DNA of 64,000 nucleotides, taken from assembly GCA_004296455.1 (NCBI GenBank), contig AP018280.1, positions 6,374,794-6,438,793 of the forward strand, written 5' to 3'. Shown in pieces: positions 29,891 through 37,340 of this stretch. A program made the position numbers and the translations under genes. Numbering within the stretch: position 1 is the first letter of the stretch; the number at the start of each line of letters is the position of its first letter. The stretch comes from Calothrix sp. NIES-4101. Its GTDB lineage: Bacteria > Cyanobacteriota > Cyanobacteriia > Cyanobacteriales > Nostocaceae. The notes under the pieces are model-generated. The model saw only the letters and a program-made list of their open reading frames with translations. It ran no database searches and was not told where the DNA came from.

Positions 29891-30637
29891 ATGAAAGATA
29901 TACTGTCATTAATTGAAAAGAAAAAACAAGATTTTGCGATTCTTCCCTTGTTCCAGTACATGGAAAATCCATATATTCATCCTCTTCAAAGACTAGCTTT
30001 TGCTCCTTGTATGGCTCATTTTATCATGAGTTTTAGCGATATTAATAAGTATGTATTGAGAACTCCTCAATCGTCTCATAGTATCCAAAAAATAGTTAAC
30101 CAATATACATACGAAGATGATAATCATTGGCCCTGGTTTATTTCTGATGTTGAACAATTAGGTTTTAATCAATTATTAAGTTTTACTGATGCGTTAAAAT
30201 TTATTTGGGGAGAAGAGACAAAAATTACTCGTCAGATTGCATATCGAACTGCTAGGTATGCATTAGAGGGTGAACCAGAAATCAAAATTCTGATAATTCA
30301 AGTACTAGAAGCAACAGCAGATGTATTTTTTAGCAAATCTCTCAAAATAACTTCAGAACTGCGACAAAATACAAACTTGGAGTATTTATTTTTTGGTGAC
30401 TTACATTTACATGAAGAAACTGAACATACTATGGGAAACCCCGATTCTGAAAAGCTGCTTGCCGAAATTGAATTAACAGATTCTCAGTATAAAGAAGCTC
30501 TACATGCAGTGGAACAGATATTCAATATTTTCTCTGAATGGACTTATGAACTATTAGCTTATGCACAAAACCATCCGGTAGAAATTGTTGAATCTAAATC
30601 TGCAAGTTCTAAATCAGAACTAGCAATTTGTTTATAA
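29891..30637 (+). CDS. orphan heme-oxygenase-fold (HDO-like) putative metalloenzyme
   Basis: This 248-residue, mostly helical soluble protein has no annotation I can name with certainty. Its pattern of acidic and histidine residues resembles the heme-oxygenase-like di-iron oxidase/TenA superfamily: Glu75-x3-His79 in YEDDNHWPWF, Glu140 in VLEATADVFF, and Asp170-x3-His174 with Glu178-His179 in FGDLHLHEETEH. Such proteins activate oxygen at a non-heme iron pair in lipid or natural-product chemistry. A TenA-like or non-catalytic protein is the main alternative. The gene stands alone; the nearest upstream landmark is a MITE about 460 bp away, and downstream it converges on ndh. The ATG at 29891 has no strong Shine-Dalgarno sequence. 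Confidence 0.6.
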   Translation: MKDILSLIEKKKQDFAILPLFQYMENPYIHPLQRLAFAPCMAHFIMSFSDINKYVLRTPQSSHSIQKIVNQYTYEDDNHWPWFISDVEQLGFNQLLSFTDALKFIWGEETKITRQIAYRTARYALEGEPEIKILIIQVLEATADVFFSKSLKITSELRQNTNLEYLFFGDLHLHEETEHTMGNPDSEKLLAEIELTDSQYKEALHAVEQIFNIFSEWTYELLAYAQNHPVEIVESKSASSKSELAICL

Positions 30638-30670
30638 TTTTTTAACCCCAACTCAGTTGAATTAGATATT

Positions 30671-30786
30671 GATAGAGAGGCTATACCGTTTCTCCAAAAT
30701 TTGGTGACACATCAATCTCCATGTCTCCCCGTCTGCATCGGTGACTTTATTTCGGAGAATTGGTATTACATAATAACCTCTCTATC
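30671..30786. repeat. nested inverted-repeat element between convergent genes
   Basis: The outer arms GATAGAGAGG (30671-30680) and CCTCTCTATC (30777-30786) are perfectly complementary. Just inside, TATACCGTTTCTCC and GGAGAATTGGTATT form a second, imperfect inverted pair (element about 30684-30765). The inner ends match those of the element at 44326-44485 in the opposite order, which suggests one small MITE family. Its place between two convergent stop codons means that it may also end transcription in both directions. Confidence 0.65.
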
Positions 30787-30837
30787 ATATTGGTGGTAGT
30801 GAAATTCCAACAATTTATAATACCTGTGGAATGTTAG

Positions 30838-32184
30838 CTAGACGTTTACTGGCTTATCTATTGTTGGTTGGTGCGTGATGACTTTAGCTAATGCTAAAGA
30901 TTCTTGACCAGTAATTAATCTCGAACCACGTTTGCGGGTGAGGTAGTTCCATGCCCACTGAATCATTACTAATAATTTGTTGTCAAACTCAATTAAGAAA
31001 TAGATATGGATTAATAACCAGAATATCCATGCAAAGAAGCCTTGTAACTTGATTGAACCTAAATCTACAACGGCGGCATTTTGTCCAATCATAGCTAAAG
31101 CGCCATAATCGTTATATTTAAATGCTTGCATAGTTTTACCCCGCAAGCGTTTTTGAATTAATTTAGCCACATATTCACCCTCTTGAATTGCTACTGGTGC
31201 AACACCTGGGAGGGGTTGATCTTTTTGGTGAGAGAAGTTGGCTAAATCTCCGACTGCGAAAATATTTTCGTATCCCTTAATACTCAAGTTTGGTTCGACA
31301 ATAACTCGTCCGGCCCGATCGCATTCTACACCTGTACGTAATGCGAGAATTTTACCCATTGGTGAAGCTTGGATACCTGCTGCCCATAATATCGTCTTGG
31401 ACGTAATTTCGTGGAATTCATCGCCTTGCTTGTAGGTGACAACGTTGTTTTCAATATTTGTCACGCGGGTTTTTGTCTGTACGCTTGCACCCAACTTTTC
31501 TAATGATTCTGCTGCTGCTTTCGATAACTGCGGTGCTAGGGATGGAAGAATACGATCAGCACCTTGTAATAGTACAACTTTTGTTTCTGAGGTATCAATG
31601 TCGCGGAAATCTTCTTTGAGTGTTTTATAAGCCAACTCTGCGATCGCACCTGCTAATTCTACACCAGTTGGGCCACCGCCGACAATCACAAAGGTCAATA
31701 AAGCCCGACGTTTGACTGGATCAGTTTCTTTTTCTGCTGCCTCAAAAGCGCTAAATATCCGACGACGGATTTCGATCGCATCTTCAACAGTTTTTAAACC
31801 AGGAGCAACTTCTTTCCAAGCATCATTACCAAAATAAGAGTGATTCGCACCTGTGGCAACAATTAATGTATCGTAGTGAACTATGCGATCGTTCAGGATC
31901 ACTTCTTGGGTTTTGGGATCGATGTCGCTTACTTCTCCTAGCAATACTTTTGTGTTCTTGCTTTTGCTGAGTATGGAGCGCAATGGCGAGGAAATATCAC
32001 CAGGTGATAGCGTACCTGTGGCAACTTGATATAAAAGCGGTTGAAATAAGTGAAAGTTACGTTTATCAATGAGAGTAACATCCACATTTGCTTTCGCCAG
32101 CGCTTTCGCTGTATAAAGTCCACCAAAGCCACCACCAATGATTACAACCTGATGTCGTTGATGATTATCAAGTGAAGCTACCAT
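30838..32184 (-). CDS. ndh: type II NADH dehydrogenase (NDH-2)
   Basis: This 448-residue single-subunit flavoenzyme oxidises NAD(P)H and reduces quinone at the membrane without pumping protons. The FAD-binding motif GGGFGGLYTAKAL lies near the N-terminus and a second Rossmann motif, VIVGGGPTGVELAGAI, in the middle binds NADH. The conserved AVGDLA segment follows. The C-terminus has an aromatic membrane-anchoring stretch (FAWIFWLLIHIYFLIEF). I chose the ATG at 32182-32184 because AAAGGA lies about 10 nt upstream and the protein then starts 15 residues before the FAD motif; the longer frame to 32274 adds an unlikely hydrophobic extension. Two ATGTAAC repeats lie upstream. It converges on the heme-oxygenase-like gene. 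Confidence 0.92.
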   Translation of the reverse strand: MVASLDNHQRHQVVIIGGGFGGLYTAKALAKANVDVTLIDKRNFHLFQPLLYQVATGTLSPGDISSPLRSILSKSKNTKVLLGEVSDIDPKTQEVILNDRIVHYDTLIVATGANHSYFGNDAWKEVAPGLKTVEDAIEIRRRIFSAFEAAEKETDPVKRRALLTFVIVGGGPTGVELAGAIAELAYKTLKEDFRDIDTSETKVVLLQGADRILPSLAPQLSKAAAESLEKLGASVQTKTRVTNIENNVVTYKQGDEFHEITSKTILWAAGIQASPMGKILALRTGVECDRAGRVIVEPNLSIKGYENIFAVGDLANFSHQKDQPLPGVAPVAIQEGEYVAKLIQKRLRGKTMQAFKYNDYGALAMIGQNAAVVDLGSIKLQGFFAWIFWLLIHIYFLIEFDNKLLVMIQWAWNYLTRKRGSRLITGQESLALAKVITHQPTIDKPVNV

Positions 32185-32210
32185 AAGTAATATTTCCTTT
32201 ATTAAGAAAC

Positions 32211-32238
32211 ATGTAACTATTCTTAACAAATATGTAAC
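32211..32238 (-). promoter_or_regulatory. paired ATGTAAC repeats upstream of ndh
   Basis: ATGTAAC occurs at 32211-32217 and 32232-32238, with starts 21 bp apart (two helical turns), 27-54 bp before the chosen ndh start. The spacing suits an operator for a dimeric or cooperative regulator, but no known motif is matched. Confidence 0.3.
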
Positions 32239-32584
32239 AAAATAATTAGATTTGTTGCAGTTTATTTTGAACAATTAGAAAAATAATTAAGTTAATCAAA
32301 GTTACGAATTGTAATTAGTCAAGCTCTTGTCTACTTATACCTATGCATTACTCAACATATTTACTCATCAGCTTGAAGCTATTTGATAATTTGATAAACA
32401 CCCTCTCAAGGACTCAAGGGTGAGGAGTCAATTTATCAACTTTTGCTAATTATTGCTCAAAATTTCTTTTTATTGAGAGTTCCAAACTACATAAATGATT
32501 GTTAGCAAAATTATTGAGTAAATAGTCTCAATAATATTATTAATAAAGTTCAGTGAACAGCGATCGCATAGTCAGCTAAGGAGA

Positions 32585-32620
32585 AAAAAAGTACCTAAAG
32601 TCACATTTAAGTACTTTTTT
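32585..32620 (-). terminator. Rho-independent terminator after bgtA
   Basis: AAAAAAGTAC pairs with GTACTTTTTT around a 16-nt loop. Read on the minus strand it ends in a run of seven T residues. It lies about 215 bp after the bgtA stop. Confidence 0.65.
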
Positions 32621-32834
32621 AAGCACTAAATAATCATTGTTATAAAATTAGCTCTAGTAGTCCGCCAAAGAAACTTTGCAGGAATCAAATTCTTGGAGTC
32701 TCCACCCGTCAATTTTCGCTTGGCAAACCACTAGTACGTGAAGGCAGAAGGAATAAAGCTTATTTTAGAAGCTTTTTGTCATTTTAGAATTGTTGGTTCA
32801 TTTCCGCCGTACTGTACTAGATATACAGACTATT

Positions 32835-33569
32835 TCACAGCATTTTTTCTAAAAATTGTTTAGCCCGATCGCATTTGGGTTGATTAAAAAACTCTCCTGG
32901 TGTGGTGTCTTCTGCTAAACTTCCTTGATCGAGAAACATAATCCGACTAGCAACTTCCCTGGCAAATCCCATTTCATGGGTAACAATTGCCATTGTCATA
33001 CCAATTTTGGCTAAAACCTTCATCACTTCCAAAACATCTTTGACCATTTCTGGGTCTAAAGCTGAAGTGGGTTCATCAAATAATATCATCTCCGGTTCCA
33101 TTGCCAAAGCCCGTGCGATCGCCACACGTTGTTTTTGTCCTCCTGATAGCTTCGCAGGGTAAACGTAGGCTTTTTCAGCTAAACCAACTTTGCCTAATAA
33201 TTCCAATCCTTTATTGATTGCATTTTCTTTATTCAACCCTTTGACTTTAATTGGTGCATAGGTGACATTTTCTAATACTGTCATGTGGGGAAACAAATTA
33301 AAGTGCTGAAATACCATTACCAATTCTTGGCGAATTTTGCTGATATTTACCTTCGGGTTAGTAATTTCGGCTTCTCGAAAATAAACTTTACCGCTAGTGG
33401 GATGTTCGAGTAGGTTCATGCAACGCAGAAATGTTGATTTTCCCGAACCACTTGGCCCCAGTATACCAACTACTTCACCTGGATAGATTTCCGTGGAAAT
33501 ATCTTTGAGTACATTCAACTTGCCGAAGGACTTACACAGATGTTCTGTGCGAATGACTGTTTTACTCAC
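32835..33569 (-). CDS. bgtA: polar amino-acid ABC transporter ATP-binding protein
   Basis: This 244-residue ABC ATPase powers import of polar amino acids. Walker A is GPSGSGKST, the Q-loop is [13 protein letters not shown], the signature is [15 protein letters not shown], Walker B is [12 protein letters not shown] and the H-loop is VTHEMGFA. This is the GlnQ/HisP subfamily. The start overlaps the end of the permease gene by 8 bp, so the two are translationally coupled. In cyanobacteria, an ATPase paired with a binding-protein/permease fusion is the Bgt system for basic amino acids and glutamine; substrate range is inferred from this pairing. A terminator follows at 32585. Confidence 0.88.
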   Translation of the reverse strand: MSKTVIRTEHLCKSFGKLNVLKDISTEIYPGEVVGILGPSGSGKSTFLRCMNLLEHPTSGKVYFREAEITNPKVNISKIRQELVMVFQHFNLFPHMTVLENVTYAPIKVKGLNKENAINKGLELLGKVGLAEKAYVYPAKLSGGQKQRVAIARALAMEPEMILFDEPTSALDPEMVKDVLEVMKVLAKIGMTMAIVTHEMGFAREVASRIMFLDQGSLAEDTTPGEFFNQPKCDRAKQFLEKML

Positions 33570-35055
33570 TTAACCGCAATCTCCTTTCTAAAGCTGAGGC
33601 ACTAAAAGTTAAACTCATTACCAAAATGTAGTAGATTAATCCAGCAAATAGTAGCGGTTCAAAGTAAATATATTTATTAGCTCCGACAATTTGGGCACTC
33701 CGTAATATTTCTACCATTCCCAAAGTCGATACTAAAGCTGAATCTTTTAATAGTCCAATTGTCTCATTCACCAAAGCCGGGAGAATATTCTTCAACGCTT
33801 GGGGAATAATGATATCCCACATCATCAAATGGTAAGGAACACCCATTGATAAAGCAGCTTCGGTTTGTCCTTTATCCACCGATTGAATACCTCCCCGAAT
33901 CGTTTCCGACATATAAGCCCCAGAATTCAGGGTAAAAGTTAACACACCAGCTTGTAATGCCGGAATATTGTAACCTGTTAGTTGTGGTGTCGCATAGTAA
34001 ACCAATGCCAATTGTAAAAGCATCGGAGTGCCACGAAACACTGAAGTGTAAGCATTTGCAAACCAAGTTAATGCTTTAATGCCTGTAATTTTGAAGAGGG
34101 AAAGTAACGTACCCCAAATTAAGCCAAAAAATAATGATAACAAAGTAAACATTAAGCTTATGGGTATTCCCTGAAGAATAAAGGGAATATCAGGAATAAT
34201 TCGTCTCAAATCAACATTGAGACCTTTTTTTGTTACTACTGGAGTCTGAGTCAGTGTATCTTTGATAGTGGCAATTCGCTGCTTCTTCAACTTATCTAAA
34301 TCGCCATTATCAATCATTTTCTGCAACACCTTGTTAAAGGGTACAACCAAAGGTGAATTTTTGGGAAATGCGATCGCGCTTCCTCCTGCCTCTTCGTTCT
34401 CTGGTGGTAACGCATAAAAACCTAATTCTGGGTTTGATTGCGTAAACCCTTGGGCGACAATTTCCCCTAAAATTACAGCATCAATCCGCCCCGATTTTAT
34501 CTCTTGAATCATTTCTGGGGCTTTACTCAACAGCTTAATTTCCAATCCTGGTAATTTTGCTGCCATTTTTTTAGCACTTTGCTCTTGAGTTGTCCCTAAT
34601 TGCACCCCCAGGCGTTTACCTGCTAAATCCTCTAGTTTGGTGATTTTACTGTTTTTGTCAGCAATAATTGTATCTCTGCCTTGGTAGTAGATGAGGGAAA
34701 AATCAACATTTTGCTTTCTTTCAGGGGTAGGGTTCATACTTGCCATCGCAAAATCAGCCCGATTTGCTTGTAATGCAGGAATCAAACCCCCAAAATCCGT
34801 CTCCATAATTTCCAACTTGAATCCCAATTCCTTGGCAATATAGTTAGCAATATCAATATCAAAACCAACTATTTTGCGCGTGCTTCCCTGATTTTCGTAA
34901 TACTCGAACGGTGGATAATCAGGGGAAGTGATCATCGTTAACTTATCTTTACCAATCGATGATGCAAGTAGCGGATGATTTTGACTCGTAATGATGCTGA
35001 TTGCCAAAATTGCTGCAAACAGTAAGGTGAAAAGTGGCTTTCTCCGCTTTTTCAT
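33562..35055 (-). CDS. bgtB: fused amino-acid-binding protein/permease of a Bgt-type ABC transporter
   Basis: This 497-residue protein joins two ABC-importer parts. After a signal peptide ([18 protein letters not shown]) comes a periplasmic solute-binding domain of family 3 (about residues 30-260; [41 protein letters not shown]). It is followed by a His/Glu/Gln-type permease domain with about five helices and the EAA-like loop [25 protein letters not shown] that contacts the ATPase. The fusion is typical of cyanobacterial BgtB. I took the ATG at 35053-35055, which gives a classic signal peptide; an upstream ATG at 35079 is possible. It overlaps bgtA by 8 bp, so the operon order is bgtB-bgtA. 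Confidence 0.88.
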   Translation of the reverse strand: MKKRRKPLFTLLFAAILAISIITSQNHPLLASSIGKDKLTMITSPDYPPFEYYENQGSTRKIVGFDIDIANYIAKELGFKLEIMETDFGGLIPALQANRADFAMASMNPTPERKQNVDFSLIYYQGRDTIIADKNSKITKLEDLAGKRLGVQLGTTQEQSAKKMAAKLPGLEIKLLSKAPEMIQEIKSGRIDAVILGEIVAQGFTQSNPELGFYALPPENEEAGGSAIAFPKNSPLVVPFNKVLQKMIDNGDLDKLKKQRIATIKDTLTQTPVVTKKGLNVDLRRIIPDIPFILQGIPISLMFTLLSLFFGLIWGTLLSLFKITGIKALTWFANAYTSVFRGTPMLLQLALVYYATPQLTGYNIPALQAGVLTFTLNSGAYMSETIRGGIQSVDKGQTEAALSMGVPYHLMMWDIIIPQALKNILPALVNETIGLLKDSALVSTLGMVEILRSAQIVGANKYIYFEPLLFAGLIYYILVMSLTFSASALERRLRLSE

Positions 35056-35538
35056 AAATTGATGACTAAGTAGATACACTCAAGGGTACAGATTTTTGAT
35101 CAAACTGTATTAATGTAGCTTCTTATTTGGCGATCGCACGGAAAAAGTATCCCCTCAATAAATTCGAGGCAGGATTCATATCAAGTCAGGCTAATCAGTT
35201 ATGATTAACTTTAAGATTAATGTTATGTGCGTCTGCCTGTTTTACAGTGTTGGCAGTATTTCTGTTATTGTTGCAGCATCTATTAAGTCTGCTAAGTCTG
35301 CAATATGAATATAGTTCGTGTCTAAATTTTTGCGAATTGTGATGTTTCAAAGCATAACTTTGAGTCATTACAGGGGAGAAAAAGGTATAAGTTTCCAAAA
35401 CTACCATCAAAAAAACATGCCATAGCTAAAGTGGCAACATAGAGAACATCCACTTAGGTATCCAGCAAAAATAAGTAGCGCGAGCAAGATGCTTACACTA
35501 CAAATATTAAATCGTTCAACTTATTTTTACACGGTTCC
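35056..35538. other. 480-bp spacer upstream of bgtB
   Basis: Both flanking genes read leftward. The spacer holds the bgtB promoter region, a HIP1-like site near 35131 and the inverted-repeat element at 35467-35528. The only longer frame (35195-35410, minus) has no ribosome binding site and no protein-like composition. Confidence 0.6.
35467..35528. repeat. dispersed inverted-repeat element, copy 1
   Basis: AAAAATAAGT and ACTTATTTTT (10 bp, perfect) bound a 62-bp element containing TAGCGCGAGCAAGATG and ACTACAAATATTAAAT. A related element with the same ends lies at 62812-62905. Both stand just after the stop codon of a gene, here 11 bp beyond the sulfite-oxidase-like gene, so this copy may act in transcript ending or mRNA protection. 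Confidence 0.75.
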
Positions 35539-36132
35539 TTAAAAGCTATAACGTTCTTCTGCCCAGGGTTCACCACGTCGGTGATAACCGTTACGCTCCC
35601 AAAAGCCTAATTCTTCATTCTCTAAAAATTCTAAACCATTAATCCATTTAGCACTTTTCCAAGCATAGAGATGTGGTACAACTAAACGCATTGGGCCACC
35701 ATGTTCTACTGAGAGCGGCTCGCCAAATAATTTCCAGGCAAAAAAGTTTTCTTCCCGCAAGAAATCATCAATTGAAATATTAGTTGTATAACCACCGTAG
35801 CAATGTTCCATCACATACTTTGCTTGTGGTTCGACTGCAATCGCTTCCATAAAGTCGGTGACTTTAATCCCAGTCCACTTGACATCAAGTTTTGACCATC
35901 GCGTCACACAATGAAAATCAGCCGTAAAATCACTTTGGGGCAATGCCATAAAATCTTCCCAAGTAAAAGTCTTGGGTACAGCCAAACCCCAAACACGAAA
36001 TTCCCACTTATCAGTATTGACTTGTGGAGTTTCGCCATAGGTTAAGACAGGAAAACCACTAGCCAAATGTTGACCAGGAGGGACGCGGTTTGCATTTTCC
36101 CCTGTGGGTTTTTGAAAAAATTTTCCGAGCAT
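35539..36132 (-). CDS. sulfite-oxidase-fold molybdopterin oxidoreductase
   Basis: This 197-residue protein contains only the molybdenum-cofactor domain of the sulfite oxidase family. Cys75 in FHCVTRWS is the expected Mo ligand, followed by VKWTGIKV and the conserved HGGPMRLVVPHLYAWKSAKW. There is no heme domain, no dimerisation domain and no Tat signal, so it is probably cytoplasmic, similar to YuiH-type proteins. The reaction is unknown; reduction of an oxidised thioether or N-hydroxylated compound is possible by family analogy. The ATG at 36130-36132 suits the family length. The repeat element at 35467 follows the stop. Confidence 0.88.
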   Translation of the reverse strand: MLGKFFQKPTGENANRVPPGQHLASGFPVLTYGETPQVNTDKWEFRVWGLAVPKTFTWEDFMALPQSDFTADFHCVTRWSKLDVKWTGIKVTDFMEAIAVEPQAKYVMEHCYGGYTTNISIDDFLREENFFAWKLFGEPLSVEHGGPMRLVVPHLYAWKSAKWINGLEFLENEELGFWERNGYHRRGEPWAEERYSF

Positions 36133-36138
36133 TAGCTG

Positions 36139-36279
36139 AAATAGAGTAGAGAGTTAGGGGTTAGGAGTGATGAGTTAATGATAAATTTGAGGTTAGAAAT
36201 ACTTAAAATTCTTAACTATTTAATTTTTAATTCCTAACTCCTAATTTTTGACTCCTAACTCCCAATTAACTCCTAGATT
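36139..36279. repeat. TTAGGAGT/ACTCCTAA heptamer-octamer repeat tract
   Basis: This short spacer between two leftward genes contains GTTAGGGGTTAGGAG on one side and several ACTCCTAACTCC units on the other, able to form long imperfect hairpins. Such short tandemly repeated repetitive sequences are typical of Nostocales spacers. Confidence 0.7.
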
Positions 36280-36456
36280 TTACTCTTCTTCGCCTTCTTC
36301 ATCTTCGTCTGTTGGATAGACAAAGTTTGAACGTCCGGTCAGAATTGATTTACCAAGGGACATAGCCTTTTGAGCTTGAACATCAGCTTTATGTCTCCAG
36401 GTGGCGCGACGCGAGTCACGTTTTGATTTTGAGGTTTTCTTCTTTGGGCAAGCCAT
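36280..36456 (-). CDS. rpmF: 50S ribosomal protein L32
   Basis: This 58-residue basic protein of the large ribosomal subunit starts [20 protein letters not shown], the standard cyanobacterial L32 opening. It ends in an acidic tail (DEDEEGEEE), which is unusual outside cyanobacteria and plastids. I chose the ATG at 36454-36456 over an in-frame one nine codons upstream because it gives the conserved family start. Only one Cys is present, so no zinc ribbon is formed. It reads leftward, after a small secreted-protein gene. Confidence 0.95.
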   Translation of the reverse strand: MACPKKKTSKSKRDSRRATWRHKADVQAQKAMSLGKSILTGRSNFVYPTDEDEEGEEE

Positions 36457-36575
36457 AGTAGCGGATACCGCAATTTTTGACAACCTTCCTATTCTATGTC
36501 ATTTGTGGAAAATTGGGCATTGAGAGAGGTAGAGATATACGAGTTGCCGCACTCAGCACCCACAGCCTCAATTCC

Positions 36576-37079
36576 CTAATTTGACGCACTGGCAGTTGGG
36601 GTTTGTGTTCTGTTAAACAATAACAACGATCGCGCCGCTTTAAAGTATGTTGCCCATACTTGGGGATCGGGACGACTGCGCCATTGCTGCCGAGTAACTC
36701 TGAGTTCTAATATTGGCGCGATCGCACCGTAATTTTGTCCGGAAATGATGACGGAAACATCTGTTATCAATATATCTTGGTCAAAACTGCGTTGTGCGCC
36801 AGCACGGGCTGCGGCTTCTGCCCGACGTACCATACTTTCATAGGTTTCTTCTGACAAACTATCAATAACAATATCTGCCCGCGCTGTATAAGCTCGTACA
36901 ATTTGCGGACTAATACCCTCCGCAATTACCCATATAGGTATGGCTGTTCCTAACAACAATATAGTATTGAGTATCCGGATTTTTGCTCTGAAGGCTGTCA
37001 TAGATGGAGTAAACGACTTTAAAAAATTCTTTCTGGAAAGGGTATTTATGCTAATTGGGTTTTGATTACGATTTTGCAT
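36576..37079 (-). CDS. conserved hypothetical protein with signal anchor
   Basis: I do not recognise this 167-residue protein. After a polar leader of about 34 residues there is one hydrophobic segment (ILNTILLLGTAIPIWVIAEGI), either a late signal peptide or an anchor. The rest is a small soluble domain (ARADIVIDSLSEETYESMVRRAEAAARAGAQ, ITDVSVIISGQNYGAIAPILELRVTRQQW) that would lie in the periplasm or thylakoid lumen. The polar leader suggests that the ATG after FTPS, 26 codons in, may be the true start. rpmF lies 120 bp downstream on the same strand, so they may share a transcript. Confidence 0.65.
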   Translation of the reverse strand: MQNRNQNPISINTLSRKNFLKSFTPSMTAFRAKIRILNTILLLGTAIPIWVIAEGISPQIVRAYTARADIVIDSLSEETYESMVRRAEAAARAGAQRSFDQDILITDVSVIISGQNYGAIAPILELRVTRQQWRSRPDPQVWATYFKAARSLLLFNRTQTPTASASN

Positions 37080-37340
37080 CTGTTTTCGCTCACTGACTGA
37101 TGACCTGGAAATTGGATTAAGGCATGTATCAAAAATAACCTATTATTTTCTGGCTTTGATGACAATTATCTAGACTAATAGACATAGGTTAGCCTTGTTT
37201 TTTTACATAGGCAAACCCTGGGATTTACCAGTTGCAACAACGGGGACACCCTGCAATCCGCTACCTGAGAAACTCCTCTGTGGAAAGCGCTGGTTCACCG
37301 CAATTTTTCGATTCTGCAAACCAAAATACGATCGAGCGCG

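Larger units (their letters stand above)
32185..32834. other. 650-bp spacer, ndh promoter region and bgtA terminator
   Basis: The spacer holds the ndh leader with two ATGTAAC repeats, about 300 bp of AT-rich DNA with a HIP1-like site near 32562, the leftward terminator at 32585-32620 and about 215 bp downstream of bgtA. No gene is seen. Confidence 0.6.

Noticed and set aside
35080-35180. NtcA site (GTA-N8-TAC) upstream of the bgtB-bgtA operon
   Set aside because: I looked for it because the genes are nitrogen-related, but found no convincing match.
35195-35410. 71-codon minus-strand frame upstream of bgtB
   Set aside because: No ribosome site, composition unlike a folded protein, overlaps the probable promoter region.
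36139-36279. Possible CRISPR-like array from repeated ACTCCTAACTCC units
   Set aside because: Units are short, touch each other and lack spacers of even length; this is an ordinary short tandem repeat tract. No CRISPR array was seen in the window.
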